A stretch of DNA of 64,000 nt from Anaerolineae bacterium (GTDB lineage Bacteria; Chloroflexota; Anaerolineae; Aggregatilineales; J027), in assembly GCA_021463865.1 (NCBI GenBank), contig JAJTXY010000016.1, positions 1 through 64,000 of the forward strand, read 5' to 3'. The position numbers and the translations under genes are program-made. Shown piece after piece: positions 8,033 through 16,982 of this stretch. Every line of letters begins with the position of its first letter. Position 1 is the stretch's first letter. Under the pieces are notes generated by a model. That model saw only the letters and a program-made list of their open reading frames with translations. It was not told the origin of the DNA and did not search any database.

Positions 8033-9946
8033 GTGAAAAAGCTGGTCGTTTTATCCATGCTGATACTGGCAGCATTTTTGGCGGCATGTGGTGGTGGTGT
8101 AGCAACAGTTGCTCCGCCGGAGCAGACACAGAATTATCAACGTGCGTTGGAAACCGCTAATGCTCCGACGGCGGAAGCGCCTACTGAGGTCGCAACCGAA
8201 CCCGGAGAATCTCAAGGTGGGGACGTCGCAACTACTGAACCAACACTTCCGCCTCCAACTACTGAAGCCGTGCCAACTGAAGCCGTCACCGCGACTGAGC
8301 AGGTCACTGAAATCGCAACTGAAACAGAAGTCGCGCCAACCGAAGTTGTGACTGCTGAGGCCACACCGACAGAAGAAGTTACTGAGATTTCCCCCACTAC
8401 CGAAGTTCCTACTCAGATACCGACCACAGTACCAACTGAACCTCCAACAATCGAACCTACTACCGCCCCAACCCTTGAACCCAGCGAAGTACCCTCAGAA
8501 GTCCCAACTGAGGAGGGCGGTGGAACAGGTGCAACCGGCGACCAGACTGCGACCTTGCCCCCGACTGAGACGCCCGTTCCTTCGCCAACTGCAACCAATA
8601 CCGCCACAACCATTCCAACGGATACTCCTGCTCCGACTGACACCTCCTTACCAACCAATACGGCGACCCCTATTCCAACGGATACACTTATCCCCACCAA
8701 CACGGCGACCTTAACTACGACGCCTGTCCCAAGCCATACGGCAACACCTATTCCGACGGATACGCCAGTTCCTACTGTCACACCAAGCGCAACCCCCACC
8801 TTTACATTGACGGCGATACCGACGGATACCTATACCCCAATGCCGACGTTTACCTATACTGTGACCTTGCCACCTTCTGAAACGCCTATTCCAACGAATA
8901 CCCCGTTTGTGCCACCACAGGAATTTACGACCTATACCAGCGAAGAATTCCATTTGTCGCTGGATTATCCGGTGGAGTGGAGTGAACCCGTTTATGATGA
9001 ACCATTCCTATTGATCGGCCCTAATGGAACGACTGAGGTATTGCCTGCTGCGGCGATCACACGTGGATCACCGGATTATTTTGCCGACGAATTGGGTGTT
9101 GAAGACATCAGTTCGCCAGAGGCGTTCCTAGAGGCCCTTGCCCAAACTGAAGATAACGCCGAAGTCAGCAAGGTCAGTGGCTATTCATATCCCGCTTTTG
9201 AGTTAATCACTCGCAGCGATGAAATTGCGATACGGGGTCTGTTGTTTGTGGTCAATGACAATGACTGGATTTTCTTTATAGGGGCAGCGCATCCCGATGT
9301 GTTTGATCTCTTCTCCGAGACGACCTTCCAGCAAATGGCAACAAGTGTGGTGGCTGAATCCATCGAGCCGACAGCAACCCCTTCTCCGATTCCAACGAAT
9401 ACCCCGCGCCCAACCGCGACCTTGCCTCCGACATGGACACCTACTGCAACGGCAGTTCCCATCTTAGGTGAAGTCTACGAAGATGAGGACGCGGGGTTTG
9501 CTTTTAGTTATCCTGAAGGGGCGGAGGTTTCAGCCGATGAAAATGGAGTTACCGTTGCCGCCGAGGTTCAAGATGTCCCCGGAGAGATTTATTTTGTGCG
9601 GGGTCGGCCTGAAGATTTAGCCGAACAGGGAATTATTTGTGAAAGTCGTGATCCTGTCGAAGCACTACGTTGTGTCAATTCGGCGGTTGAACCCACCTAC
9701 ACGGGTCGGTATGAAAAATTCGGCTCCCCTGCATGGTTTACCATCCAAAATGCCGAGGCCGACGGGCAAATTAACGCGGTTGTGTCCTACGTCGTGGCAG
9801 CCGGGCCTGAATGGATTTATATTCGACTCACCGCCCCTGCCAGTGATTACACAACGGCCAACTTGCAGCTTTTCCAGCCGATTTTGGATTCAGTGTTTAT
9901 CGAGGTGCAGCCTGCCAGTATTTTTGGGCGATGGAGTCTGCGTTAA
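8033..9946 (+). CDS. Lipoprotein with Thr/Pro/Glu-rich stalk and two PsbP-like domains
   Basis: A 637-residue lipoprotein. A lipobox LAAC places the acylated cysteine at residue 19, after a Lys-Lys and hydrophobic leader. Residues about 50-300 are almost entirely Thr, Pro, Glu, Val and Ala in short periodic units (TEVATE, PTEV, IPTDTP), which should form a long extended cell-wall stalk. Two similar globular domains follow (about 300-440 and 478-637), each opening with a [11 protein letters not shown] or DAGFAFSYP strand. They look PsbP-like and are separated by a second Thr/Pro linker. It starts at GTG with GGAGGG 8 bases upstream. Its stop overlaps the 3' end of the convergent radical SAM gene by 4 bases. 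A paralogous design occurs at 45224-46657. Confidence 0.8.
   Translation: MKKLVVLSMLILAAFLAACGGGVATVAPPEQTQNYQRALETANAPTAEAPTEVATEPGESQGGDVATTEPTLPPPTTEAVPTEAVTATEQVTEIATETEVAPTEVVTAEATPTEEVTEISPTTEVPTQIPTTVPTEPPTIEPTTAPTLEPSEVPSEVPTEEGGGTGATGDQTATLPPTETPVPSPTATNTATTIPTDTPAPTDTSLPTNTATPIPTDTLIPTNTATLTTTPVPSHTATPIPTDTPVPTVTPSATPTFTLTAIPTDTYTPMPTFTYTVTLPPSETPIPTNTPFVPPQEFTTYTSEEFHLSLDYPVEWSEPVYDEPFLLIGPNGTTEVLPAAAITRGSPDYFADELGVEDISSPEAFLEALAQTEDNAEVSKVSGYSYPAFELITRSDEIAIRGLLFVVNDNDWIFFIGAAHPDVFDLFSETTFQQMATSVVAESIEPTATPSPIPTNTPRPTATLPPTWTPTATAVPILGEVYEDEDAGFAFSYPEGAEVSADENGVTVAAEVQDVPGEIYFVRGRPEDLAEQGIICESRDPVEALRCVNSAVEPTYTGRYEKFGSPAWFTIQNAEADGQINAVVSYVVAAGPEWIYIRLTAPASDYTTANLQLFQPILDSVFIEVQPASIFGRWSLR
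8180..8930 (+). repeat. Degenerate short tandem repeats coding for the Thr/Pro/Glu stalk
   Basis: Short imperfect units around ACNGAAGTC and CCAACGGATAC recur through this segment and encode TEV/PTD-type units. The third positions vary, so selection appears to be on the protein composition. The biased composition also opens long spurious antisense frames here. Confidence 0.7.
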
Positions 9947-11448
9947 AACCCCATCGTTTCCGGTCGGCGGTAGTGGATGAAACGCTGTAAGGCTTTTAGT
10001 TCCAAAGGCCAGCCATACAGCTCTGTTTTGTAGCGGATGCCAGAGAGACCCTTCAACAGCATCCGCATGGTTCCCTTTAGGCGCATATCCGTGACAGTGG
10101 GATAATAGGCGTTGACTACCGTCTCAAAATTGCGAACTCGTTTGCGGGCCGTATCTTTATAAAACGGGGTATTGGGTTCGCGCCGATGGGCAAAACTTTC
10201 CCATTCTGGGCTGGCCCATTCTTCTAAAGTTTGGGGAAAATGAAAGCCCAACTGCTCTGCCACACGCAATAGTTCACTACGATCATGCGGCACAGGTGTG
10301 TAGATGTACAAAATCAACTCACTAGCGGGGTTGATTTTTTTGAGTTTGCGGATGAACTGGATGGTGTTTTCAATATCAGCTAGTGCATCCGGTGGGTTGC
10401 CCATCACGAAGCTAAATTCTGGCACAATCCCCATATGTTTAAATTTTTCGGCAATGGCAAGCGTTTTGTCAGGGCTGCTTTGCCCGCCCTTGTTCATAAT
10501 TTTGAGGGTTTCCGCCGAGCCACTTTCCGCCCCCATAAAAATCATCTTGCAGCCGGAACGTTTAATCTTTTGCCACGAAGCATCGCTGTAGGTGCTTAAG
10601 GTATCCACGCGGCCCAATGCCCACCAATGAATACCTAATGGTTCAATTCGTTCGGCGATTTCGGCAGCACGTGACTCACTTACAAAATAATCCATGTCGT
10701 GGAATTCCATCGCATCTGCACCGTGCTGCTCGACCATCATACGTGTGATTTGTTCAACCCGTGCTGGACTTTCGGGCAGCCAACGCTGATTGACCAACTT
10801 GACCACCGCGCAAAAACTGCACGCGAATGGGCAGCCAAAACTAGTATGATGGCTGAGAACCGCCTTGCCGAGATAACTTCTGCCGCGATAATCAGCAATA
10901 TTGACACGATGATAGGGAAACAAAGGTAGATTATCGAGCGGTACCATTGGCGCACGGGGGTTGACACGCACCGAACCGTTATCCTTCCATACAAGGCTTG
11001 GCACATCCGACATGCTCCCACCATGATGAATGGTGTCCACAAATTTGCGGAATGGCGCTTCGCCTTGGCCTTCTATTACATAATCCACTATGCCACTTTC
11101 GAGGCAAACATGTCCGTGATGCGTGGCAAAATAGCCTCCCCACAAAATGACAAGGCCGGGGAGTTCGGCTTTTACACGCTTACAGACTTGAATAGCCTGT
11201 TTCAATTGCGGCCCCGGCATCGCAGTGACGGCTAGGATTTTCGCGCCCGTAATTTTGGCGCGTTCGATGATATGGGTGGCGGGGTCGGCGATGAGATTGC
11301 CATCAATAATTTCAGGTGTGTAGTCGTGATCTATCACCGCTGCGATGGATAACAAAGACATGGGGAGTCGCTGTTTGCCGGGGGATGTGCTAATAGGATT
11401 ATAGAGGAGGATTGTTGGGGCAAGTGTGGTGGTCGGCATTGCTTGCAT
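9943..11448 (-). CDS. B12-binding domain radical SAM protein
   Basis: A 501-residue protein. The N-terminal third is a cobalamin-binding Rossmann domain (LYNP, then PEIIDGN, then [10 protein letters not shown]). The radical SAM core carries the CX3CX2C cluster motif within [13 protein letters not shown], followed by FHDMDYF and a GAESGS motif typical of the group. These enzymes perform methylations and ring rearrangements, often on lipids or pigments; the substrate here is not evident. The frame opens at a GTG at 11499, but a -10-like element overlaps that codon. The ATG at 11448 (or 11439) behind AAAAGGG is preferred. Its 3' end overlaps the convergent lipoprotein gene by 4 bases. Confidence 0.85.
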   Translation of the reverse strand: MQAMPTTTLAPTILLYNPISTSPGKQRLPMSLLSIAAVIDHDYTPEIIDGNLIADPATHIIERAKITGAKILAVTAMPGPQLKQAIQVCKRVKAELPGLVILWGGYFATHHGHVCLESGIVDYVIEGQGEAPFRKFVDTIHHGGSMSDVPSLVWKDNGSVRVNPRAPMVPLDNLPLFPYHRVNIADYRGRSYLGKAVLSHHTSFGCPFACSFCAVVKLVNQRWLPESPARVEQITRMMVEQHGADAMEFHDMDYFVSESRAAEIAERIEPLGIHWWALGRVDTLSTYSDASWQKIKRSGCKMIFMGAESGSAETLKIMNKGGQSSPDKTLAIAEKFKHMGIVPEFSFVMGNPPDALADIENTIQFIRKLKKINPASELILYIYTPVPHDRSELLRVAEQLGFHFPQTLEEWASPEWESFAHRREPNTPFYKDTARKRVRNFETVVNAYYPTVTDMRLKGTMRMLLKGLSGIRYKTELYGWPLELKALQRFIHYRRPETMGF

Positions 11449-11489
11449 GGCGTGTCGCTGGCCCTTTTGTGTTAACCAATACTGCCGGA

Positions 11490-11498
11490 AGTATAACA
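11490..11498 (-). promoter_or_regulatory. Extended -10 element for the B12/radical SAM gene
   Basis: On the minus strand TGTTATACT (TGn plus TATACT) lies about 40 bases before the preferred ATG at 11448. It is the same extended -10 sequence as at 7951-7959. Its overlap with the upstream GTG argues against that codon as the start. Confidence 0.4.
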
Positions 11499-11529
11499 CA
11501 AACAGCGCCCGCGAGTGGGAGATTTTGAG

Positions 11530-11551
11530 AGGGCGATCCGTAAATCGCCCT
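11530..11551. terminator. Perfect 8-bp hairpin after the sigma-factor operon
   Basis: AGGGCGAT (11530-11537) and ATCGCCCT (11544-11551) form a perfect stem with a 6-base loop, just past the stop of the minus-strand gene ending at 11563. No U-run follows on either strand, so it may be a weak terminator or an RNA-processing or stability hairpin. Confidence 0.35.
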
Positions 11552-11562
11552 GCGGGTTTCGA

Positions 11563-11988
11563 TTAGCAGCCTTGCACCATGCCAAAATTTAGCCGCAAAT
11601 ATTGCATAGATGACCGTATATACTGCCCATATACTGCCATATGCTGACTTTGAACTTGGCGAGTGTTATACCGTTCAGCACGATAGGCATACCGTACAGG
11701 GCGCTGGGCAGCGTCGGCAATCGCTTCTGGTAGCCATGTCAGCGTCGGTAGACTATAAATCGGCTCGTCCAATATTTCGCTTTTGGCAGGCGGAAGCTGC
11801 GGCATCATCTCAGCCTGAGCCTTGATCTTTGCCCACAAATCTCCCGCAGGGGATTGGGGTAGTTCTTGCCCCATCGCCTTTTGGATGATGGCCGTAAATT
11901 CGCGTTCGAGCAGTTCATTCGATTGACAGCCCGTTTCCAGTGGGACATCGTGCATGAACCTGCTGATAAACCTTCTAAGCGTATCCAT
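11563..11988 (-). CDS. Unknown protein co-encoded with ECF sigma factor (possible regulator)
   Basis: A 141-residue soluble-looking protein not recognised as a known family. The N terminus is charged and helical (MDTLRRFISRF, then LLEREFTAIIQ), followed by a proline-rich middle and a Tyr/Arg/Gln-rich tail. There is no membrane segment and no CxxC or HxxxCxxC zinc motif of the classic anti-sigma (ZAS) type. Its ATG overlaps the last 14 bases of the sigma gene, so the two are translationally coupled. Position suggests a sigma-factor partner, but this is inference from context only. Confidence 0.65.
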   Translation of the reverse strand: MDTLRRFISRFMHDVPLETGCQSNELLEREFTAIIQKAMGQELPQSPAGDLWAKIKAQAEMMPQLPPAKSEILDEPIYSLPTLTWLPEAIADAAQRPVRYAYRAERYNTRQVQSQHMAVYGQYIRSSMQYLRLNFGMVQGC

Positions 11989-12547
11989 GAGCTAACTCCG
12001 AGATCCAAGTGTCCGATTCAAGGACATGTCGTAAACTTTCGCGGGCATAATGCAACCGCGATTTCACTGTACCAATGGGGCATTCCAAGATTTCCGCAAT
12101 ATCTTGAATGCTGAGGCAGGCCAGATAGTGCAAAATCACCACCACCCGCTGATTCAATGGCAGGTTTTCAATCGCACTGCGGATATTGCGTTCCATTTCG
12201 GTGCGTTCTGTCACACGGTCGGGTGCAAGACCAACAGGCGAAATCAAGGTGTCTGAGACCTGATCGAGGGCCGTGCGCCGTTTCTGATTACGGGTGACGT
12301 AGGTATAGCTGAGATTTGCTGTTACCCGATAGAGCCATGGCATTAAAGGCCGTTCGATGTCAATTCGATGGGCGTAGTAATGTAATTTTAGGAAGCAATC
12401 TTGTAAAATGTCCTCCGCCACCTGTGGGTCGCGGACAATTGCGAGTGAAACGCGGTAAACCTGAAGGCGGTATCGCTCAAAGAGTTCGCCGAGAGCTTCA
12501 AGGTCTTGTTCGCGCAACCGCAGGATGAGTTCCCCGTCCCTGCTCAT
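11975..12547 (-). CDS. ECF-type RNA polymerase sigma factor
   Basis: A 190-residue sigma-70 family protein with only regions 2 and 4. Region 2 spans about residues 10-90 (LFERYRLQVYRVSLAIV, DPQVAEDILQDCFLKL, then PWLYRVTANL). Region 4 spans about 130-180 (LPLNQRVVVILHYL, DIAEILECPIGTVKSRLHYARESL). It directs polymerase to a dedicated promoter set. The frame extends to a GTG at 12556, but the ATG at 12547 has AGAGAGG 10 bases upstream. It is followed by an overlapping unknown gene that may regulate it. Confidence 0.93.
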   Translation of the reverse strand: MSRDGELILRLREQDLEALGELFERYRLQVYRVSLAIVRDPQVAEDILQDCFLKLHYYAHRIDIERPLMPWLYRVTANLSYTYVTRNQKRRTALDQVSDTLISPVGLAPDRVTERTEMERNIRSAIENLPLNQRVVVILHYLACLSIQDIAEILECPIGTVKSRLHYARESLRHVLESDTWISELAHGYA

Positions 12548-12640
12548 GGTAGTCACGCCTCTCTCTTCATGTTTAATTTTTTCTGGGACTCGTCATTGGC
12601 AATTTAAGTAGCACCAGCTAAGTGATCGGGTACTACTTGA

Positions 12641-12669
12641 ATTACACTCTTATCATAACCGAGGTTCAA
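12641..12669 (-). promoter_or_regulatory. Promoter for the ECF sigma gene
   Basis: On the minus strand TTGAAC (12669-12664) and TGTAAT (12646-12641) are separated by 17 bases. They lie about 95 bases before the sigma start. The match is to the housekeeping consensus; an autoregulated ECF promoter cannot be recognised without other members. Confidence 0.4.
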
Positions 12670-12713
12670 ATATTTTTTACATGCTTAGGCAAATTTCGTA
12701 GAATTTCTTAGAT

Positions 12714-13709
12714 TTATGAACCGGGGGTGCCGCCTGCCTGTATAAGGAGGTCTTCGATTGTCACACCACGATAACTCCAAAGCGAACTTTCCGAATAGAG
12801 GTGCTGCAAAATCTCCAAGGCGTTGGCAGTCAATCCGCCCGCAAGATAGGCTTGGGCATTTAGAACACGCTCCACATAATCGGCCTCATAACGTAGTATC
12901 TCGTCAGGAATTGCGGCGGGTTGTTCTAACCAAATCCGTTCGGCATCTTTGACCATTTGCACTCCTCGTACCAATTGGTTGCCGGGAAGGCCATTCGATC
13001 CGTCGTCTAAATTGAGGCCTCGCAGATAGATGAATCCTTGATCTTTAAGCGCTTCAACCCGCATCACATCTACTTCTGTTCTACGGTAAGCAGGGTCTAC
13101 GCTGATAACAGCATCAAACCATTCTAATGCCTCTTCATAAAGACCCGCATCCATAAACTTCTGGCCCTGCCGGAAATATTCCTCCGCCTGTGAGACTTCT
13201 GGAGTGGCACTGGCCTGCGGGGAAGCCTCAATTGTTGCCGTAGGGCTGCTGGTCGGTGTCAGACTTGGGGAAGGGGTTGGCGTGGCGGAAAGCACTAATG
13301 CGATTTGGGTCATGCGTGGCTGTACATCGCCATAACCCGGTTGTTGGGTCTCAATAAAACGATAGCGATCAAGGGCCAGTTCAATCGCGCCCTGTGCTTC
13401 ATTCTGGACGGCAAGGGCATACTGCGTACTGATGGCGATTTCTCGATCCCCTGCCTCTTTGGTCTGAATTTTGTCCAGTTCGTCGCCATAGCCCGCCAAC
13501 GCACTCAACGCGATGACCACCGAACATAGGCAGGTAGTGGCCCCGATGACCAAAAGGCTCAAAAGGCAGCGTCCGGGTGGCGCATCATCGTCCCCCAGCA
13601 GACCGCCGGGGCGTGCTGGTTCTGGTACATTCCATTGGGGCTGAGCGGTGTTGATGGCGTTGCGTAGTCCAGCCGGTGCTTTGGGTTGGGTATCGGATGG
13701 GTTCGTCAC
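12714..13709 (-). CDS. Membrane-anchored TPR protein
   Basis: A 331-residue protein. A proline-rich cytoplasmic N terminus (1-47) is followed by one transmembrane helix (about 48-70, CLLSLLVIGATTCLCSVV...) and an extracytoplasmic region. That region has helical repeats: ALAVQNEAQGAIELALDRYRF, a Ser/Thr/Pro spacer, then a TPR-like EYFRQGQKFMDAGLYEEAL at about 180-200. A Trp/Tyr-rich C terminus follows. It starts at GTG with AAGGA 8 bases upstream. The function is unknown; it may be a scaffold for surface or secretion components. No operon partner is obvious. Confidence 0.75.
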   Translation of the reverse strand: MTNPSDTQPKAPAGLRNAINTAQPQWNVPEPARPGGLLGDDDAPPGRCLLSLLVIGATTCLCSVVIALSALAGYGDELDKIQTKEAGDREIAISTQYALAVQNEAQGAIELALDRYRFIETQQPGYGDVQPRMTQIALVLSATPTPSPSLTPTSSPTATIEASPQASATPEVSQAEEYFRQGQKFMDAGLYEEALEWFDAVISVDPAYRRTEVDVMRVEALKDQGFIYLRGLNLDDGSNGLPGNQLVRGVQMVKDAERIWLEQPAAIPDEILRYEADYVERVLNAQAYLAGGLTANALEILQHLYSESSLWSYRGVTIEDLLIQAGGTPGS

Positions 13710-13801
13710 AGTTGATCCTTTGCCAGAGTTCAGGGAATGGCATTATAGCGATGCCATCCCCATCTGGAAATGACGAATTACCCACGTCCGGCTAACTGCC
13801 C

Positions 13802-15478
13802 TTAGATGGTCACATTAGGCCGATATTCCCCAAAGACACCACGCAGCACTTTGCAGATTTCGCCAAGGGTGGCTTCTTGCTCTACGGCTTCGATAAACAG
13901 GGGCATCAAATTTTGTGTGCCACGTGCGGCGGTTTCAATGCGGCTGAGGGCGGCACTGACTTTTTCATTGTCGCGTTGGGCGCGAATTTGAGCCAGTCGT
14001 TCACACTGGGCTTTTTCAATTGCCGGGTCAACCCGCAAAAGCTCAATAGTCGTTTCTGAGCCGTTTTCAATGACGTAATCATTCATACCGACGATGATTT
14101 GGCGCTTGGACTCGATGGCTTTTTGCGCTTCATAGGCGGCATCATTGATTTCAGTATTGATGAAGCCTGTTTCGATGGCGGCCTGTGCCCCACCCATTTC
14201 GTCAATGCGGCGGATGTATTCCAGCGCACGGGTTTCAATTTCATCGGTCAAGGCCTCAATCATATAGCTGCCTGCCAATGGGTCAATCGAATCTGCTACC
14301 CCGCTTTCGTGCGCGATAATTTGCTGAGTCCGCAGTGCGATTTGGGCGGCATGGGCGGTTGGGAGGGCCAACGCTTCGTCCATGCTGTTGGTGTGCAGCG
14401 ATTGAGTCCCACCCAAAACCGCAGCAAGCGCCTGAATCGTCACACGGGTAATGTTGTTTTCGGGCTGTTGGGCGGTCAAAGTGCTGCCACCCGTTTGGGT
14501 ATGGAAGCGCATTTGTTGGGCGCGGGGGTCCGTGGCGTTAAAGCGATCTTTCATAATCTTGGCCCACAGACGACGCGCGGCACGGAATTTGGCGACTTCT
14601 TCGAGGAAATTATTGTGAGCGTTGAAGAAGAAGGATAATTGCTGTCCAAATTCATCCACTTTCAACCCGGCGTCAATGGCGGCCTGCACATAAGCAATGC
14701 CATTCGCCAGCGTAAAGGCGACTTCTTGAACCGCCGTGCAGCCAGCCTCGCGGATATGATAGCCGCTGATGCTGATGGTGTTCCATTTGGGCACTTCGCG
14801 CTGGCAGTAATCAAATAGGTCGGTAATCAGGCGGGTGCTGGGGCGGGGTGGGAAAATATACGTCCCGCGTGCAATATACTCTTTCAAAATGTCGTTTTGC
14901 ACTGTGCCGCGTAGTTGATTCGGTGCGACACCCTGCCGCTTACCCACCGCGATATACAAGGCCAGCAAAATGGTCGCTGGGGCGTTGATCGTCATACTGG
15001 TCGAGACTTCCGCCAATGGAATCCCTTGAAACAGCCGCTCCATGTCGTGGATGCTGCAAATGCTTACGCCAACCTTACCTACCTCGCCCAATGACATCGG
15101 GTCATCCGCATCATAGCCAATCTGGGTGGGCAGATCGAAGGCCACACTTAGACCGCGTGCGCCTTGCTCCAACAGCATTCGATAACGGGCATTCGATTCT
15201 TCAGCCGTAGCATATCCGGCATATTGGCGCATTGTCCAGAAGCGCGAGCGGTACATGGTTGGCTGTACCCCACGTGTAAAGGGGTATTCACCGGGAAAGC
15301 CAAGTTTGGCGGTATATTCATCGGCATTGGCACTGCCATTTTCGGGTGTATAGAGTCGTTGGATTGGGATACCGGAAGTAGTGTTGAAGGGTTCACGGCG
15401 TTCGGGAGCTTTTTTCAACAGGGGTTCGACGGCGTGTTTTTCCCATGATTTTTTCGCATTGGTCAGTTTTTCAGACAT
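13802..15478 (-). CDS. mcmA1: Methylmalonyl-CoA mutase, catalytic (large) subunit without B12 domain
   Basis: Interconverts methylmalonyl-CoA and succinyl-CoA. The 558-residue TIM-barrel catalytic part runs from the [12 protein letters not shown] region to FGEYRP. The C-terminal cobalamin domain is absent, as in split mutases. Two specificity positions can be read: Tyr in RQYAGY and Arg in ARGTYIFP. These are Tyr/Arg in methylmalonyl-CoA mutases, Phe/Gln in isobutyryl-CoA mutases and Ile/Gln in hydroxyisobutyryl-CoA mutases, so the methylmalonyl assignment is well supported. The start at 15478 has AAAGGAT upstream; the frame is open another 52 codons without family similarity. Neither the B12 subunit nor the MeaB chaperone or epimerase is nearby. 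Confidence 0.92.
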   Translation of the reverse strand: MSEKLTNAKKSWEKHAVEPLLKKAPERREPFNTTSGIPIQRLYTPENGSANADEYTAKLGFPGEYPFTRGVQPTMYRSRFWTMRQYAGYATAEESNARYRMLLEQGARGLSVAFDLPTQIGYDADDPMSLGEVGKVGVSICSIHDMERLFQGIPLAEVSTSMTINAPATILLALYIAVGKRQGVAPNQLRGTVQNDILKEYIARGTYIFPPRPSTRLITDLFDYCQREVPKWNTISISGYHIREAGCTAVQEVAFTLANGIAYVQAAIDAGLKVDEFGQQLSFFFNAHNNFLEEVAKFRAARRLWAKIMKDRFNATDPRAQQMRFHTQTGGSTLTAQQPENNITRVTIQALAAVLGGTQSLHTNSMDEALALPTAHAAQIALRTQQIIAHESGVADSIDPLAGSYMIEALTDEIETRALEYIRRIDEMGGAQAAIETGFINTEINDAAYEAQKAIESKRQIIVGMNDYVIENGSETTIELLRVDPAIEKAQCERLAQIRAQRDNEKVSAALSRIETAARGTQNLMPLFIEAVEQEATLGEICKVLRGVFGEYRPNVTI

Positions 15479-15593
15479 TCGGGTTGTGATCCTTTGCCAT
15501 ACGTCTGGAAATTTACCCCTATTGTAGCGCCTTGCTTCTGGTTGTGGGGATGATAGAGGGCAGGAAATTTGTGGTCGCTTGGCATCAATTTGG

Positions 15594-15623
15594 GAAAAAA
15601 TAAAGCCGAGACTTCCTCCCGGC
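15594..15623 (-). terminator. Intrinsic terminator of the DUF4397/fasciclin gene
   Basis: On the minus strand GCCGGGA and TCTCGGC pair over 7 bases (one G-U) around a 5-base loop (15605-15623), followed by TTTATTTTTT. It is a strong intrinsic terminator about 80 bases after the stop codon. Confidence 0.85.
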
Positions 15624-15702
15624 CTTGATTGCAAAACCCACGTTGATTGCAGAGAGACAAATTTGTGTTTTGCTCCTCCTTGCGCTCCACTCTTCCACTT
15701 TA

Positions 15703-16821
15703 TTATGGGATTAGCACCGTGTCAATCACATGAATCACGCCGTTATAGGTTTCAATGTCGGTGATAATCACCTGTGCATCATTGATGAACACGCCATTTT
15801 CATTGACGGTAATCCGTACCGAGCCGCCTTGCAGCGTGGCTAATCCACCGAGCGATACCACTTCATCGGACAGCACTTTGCCGGGGACGACATGGTAGAG
15901 CAGGATGGATTGCAGGGTTGGGATGTCGGCGAGCAAGGCTTCGACTGTACCAGCGGGCAGGGCAGCAAAGGCCGCATCCGTCGGGGCGAAGACGGTAAAG
16001 GGGCCATTACCACGTAGGGCTGAGTCCAAGCCAGCGGCTTGCAGAGCGGCAACCAATGTCGTGAAGCGGCCATCAGCGACGGCGACATCTACAATCGTGC
16101 CATTGCCCTTGGGCAGACCGTCAATCGTGCGACCACCAATCACGGCGAGGGCGACACCGGGGTCAGCCAAGCGATTGACCGCCGCGAGGAAATAGTAACC
16201 GCGTGAATTTAGGGTCGTGCCGGACAGGTCAATCACGACGGGTGAAGTAGCGCCGCTGGGGACAACTTGAATATCATACGTACCAGCGGGGACATTCAAC
16301 ACAGTGGAGCGACCATAGGCCAAACCGCTTGCCAAAACCGTGCCGTCCGCCAAAATGACGTCAACGGCAGGGGCGTCTTCAATGCCATGAAACACGGTGA
16401 CGCGGGCATTGCCAGCAGCGAGGCGGCTAAAACTTTCGCTAACGATGGCGGGTTGGAGTGTACCAGCGGAAAGTGACCCAATCGCGGCGACGGTGGTATA
16501 GCTACCAGCGCGGAAGGTCAAATTGGCCGGGCCAATCGCGGCGGCTTCGATGCCTGCACCAGCCGGAGCGACGGCGATGCTATAGGTGCCAGCCGGAATT
16601 TGGACGAACCCAGAAATATCCCCGAAGGAAAGGGCTTGGAATGCACCCGCTTCGCCATTTACAAAAATCTCGACGGCGGGGGTATCTGGCGAGAAGTGGG
16701 CGACACGAACTTGCGCCAGACCAGCAGCTTCGGCGGAGGTGGATGATGACCCCGGCAGAACGGCAACCACCAGAGCGATGGCAATTGCCCATAGGATGAG
16801 CTTGTTCTTGAACAACTTCAC
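15703..16821 (-). CDS. Secreted DUF4397 and fasciclin-domain protein
   Basis: A 372-residue exported protein. The signal peptide covers residues 1-33 (KLFKNK, hydrophobic core, then AEAAG). Two DUF4397 beta-sandwich units follow (about 35-135 and 135-240), each with [18 protein letters not shown] or [22 protein letters not shown] strands and PAGTY turns. A fasciclin (FAS1) domain covers about 243-372, with the H1 box [11 protein letters not shown] and the H2-type YHVVPGK. Such proteins sit at the cell surface in adhesion or matrix roles. It starts at GTG with AGGAG 9 bases upstream, and has a clear promoter and terminator of its own. Confidence 0.88.
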   Translation of the reverse strand: MKLFKNKLILWAIAIALVVAVLPGSSSTSAEAAGLAQVRVAHFSPDTPAVEIFVNGEAGAFQALSFGDISGFVQIPAGTYSIAVAPAGAGIEAAAIGPANLTFRAGSYTTVAAIGSLSAGTLQPAIVSESFSRLAAGNARVTVFHGIEDAPAVDVILADGTVLASGLAYGRSTVLNVPAGTYDIQVVPSGATSPVVIDLSGTTLNSRGYYFLAAVNRLADPGVALAVIGGRTIDGLPKGNGTIVDVAVADGRFTTLVAALQAAGLDSALRGNGPFTVFAPTDAAFAALPAGTVEALLADIPTLQSILLYHVVPGKVLSDEVVSLGGLATLQGGSVRITVNENGVFINDAQVIITDIETYNGVIHVIDTVLIP

Positions 16822-16878
16822 AGTGAAAATCTCCTATACTAGAGTGTTGATGTGTGAGCGAATACCATTTTTCTTATG

Positions 16879-16907
16879 CTTATAAAAATAACAGGGCATC
16901 CTGTGAA
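16879..16907 (-). promoter_or_regulatory. Promoter for the DUF4397/fasciclin gene
   Basis: On the minus strand TTCACA (16907-16902) and TATAAG (16884-16879) are spaced by 17 bases, each 5 of 6 to consensus. It lies about 58 bases before the GTG start. A direct repeat CTGTGAA (16901-16907, 16912-16918) overlaps the -35 region. Confidence 0.55.
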
Positions 16908-16982
16908 AAGCCTGTGAAGATGGTAAATAGAAGATTAAATTCAATAAATCTTTAAAAAATAAAGTCGAGGTGCTGAAATCCC

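Noticed and set aside
8413..8799. A 128-codon minus-strand open frame (Val/Gly-rich)
   Set aside because: Antisense shadow of the Thr/Pro stalk of the lipoprotein at 8033-9946.
14099..14638. A 179-codon plus-strand frame
   Set aside because: Opposite strand of the well-conserved methylmalonyl-CoA mutase gene.
15479..15634. A 52-codon N-terminal extension of the mutase
   Set aside because: No similarity to mutase N termini, and AAAGGAT precedes the ATG at 15478.
15479..15702. Possible B12 riboswitch upstream of the mutase
   Set aside because: No B12-box-like conserved sequence or large paired leader; the gap holds only a terminator for the fasciclin gene on the same strand.
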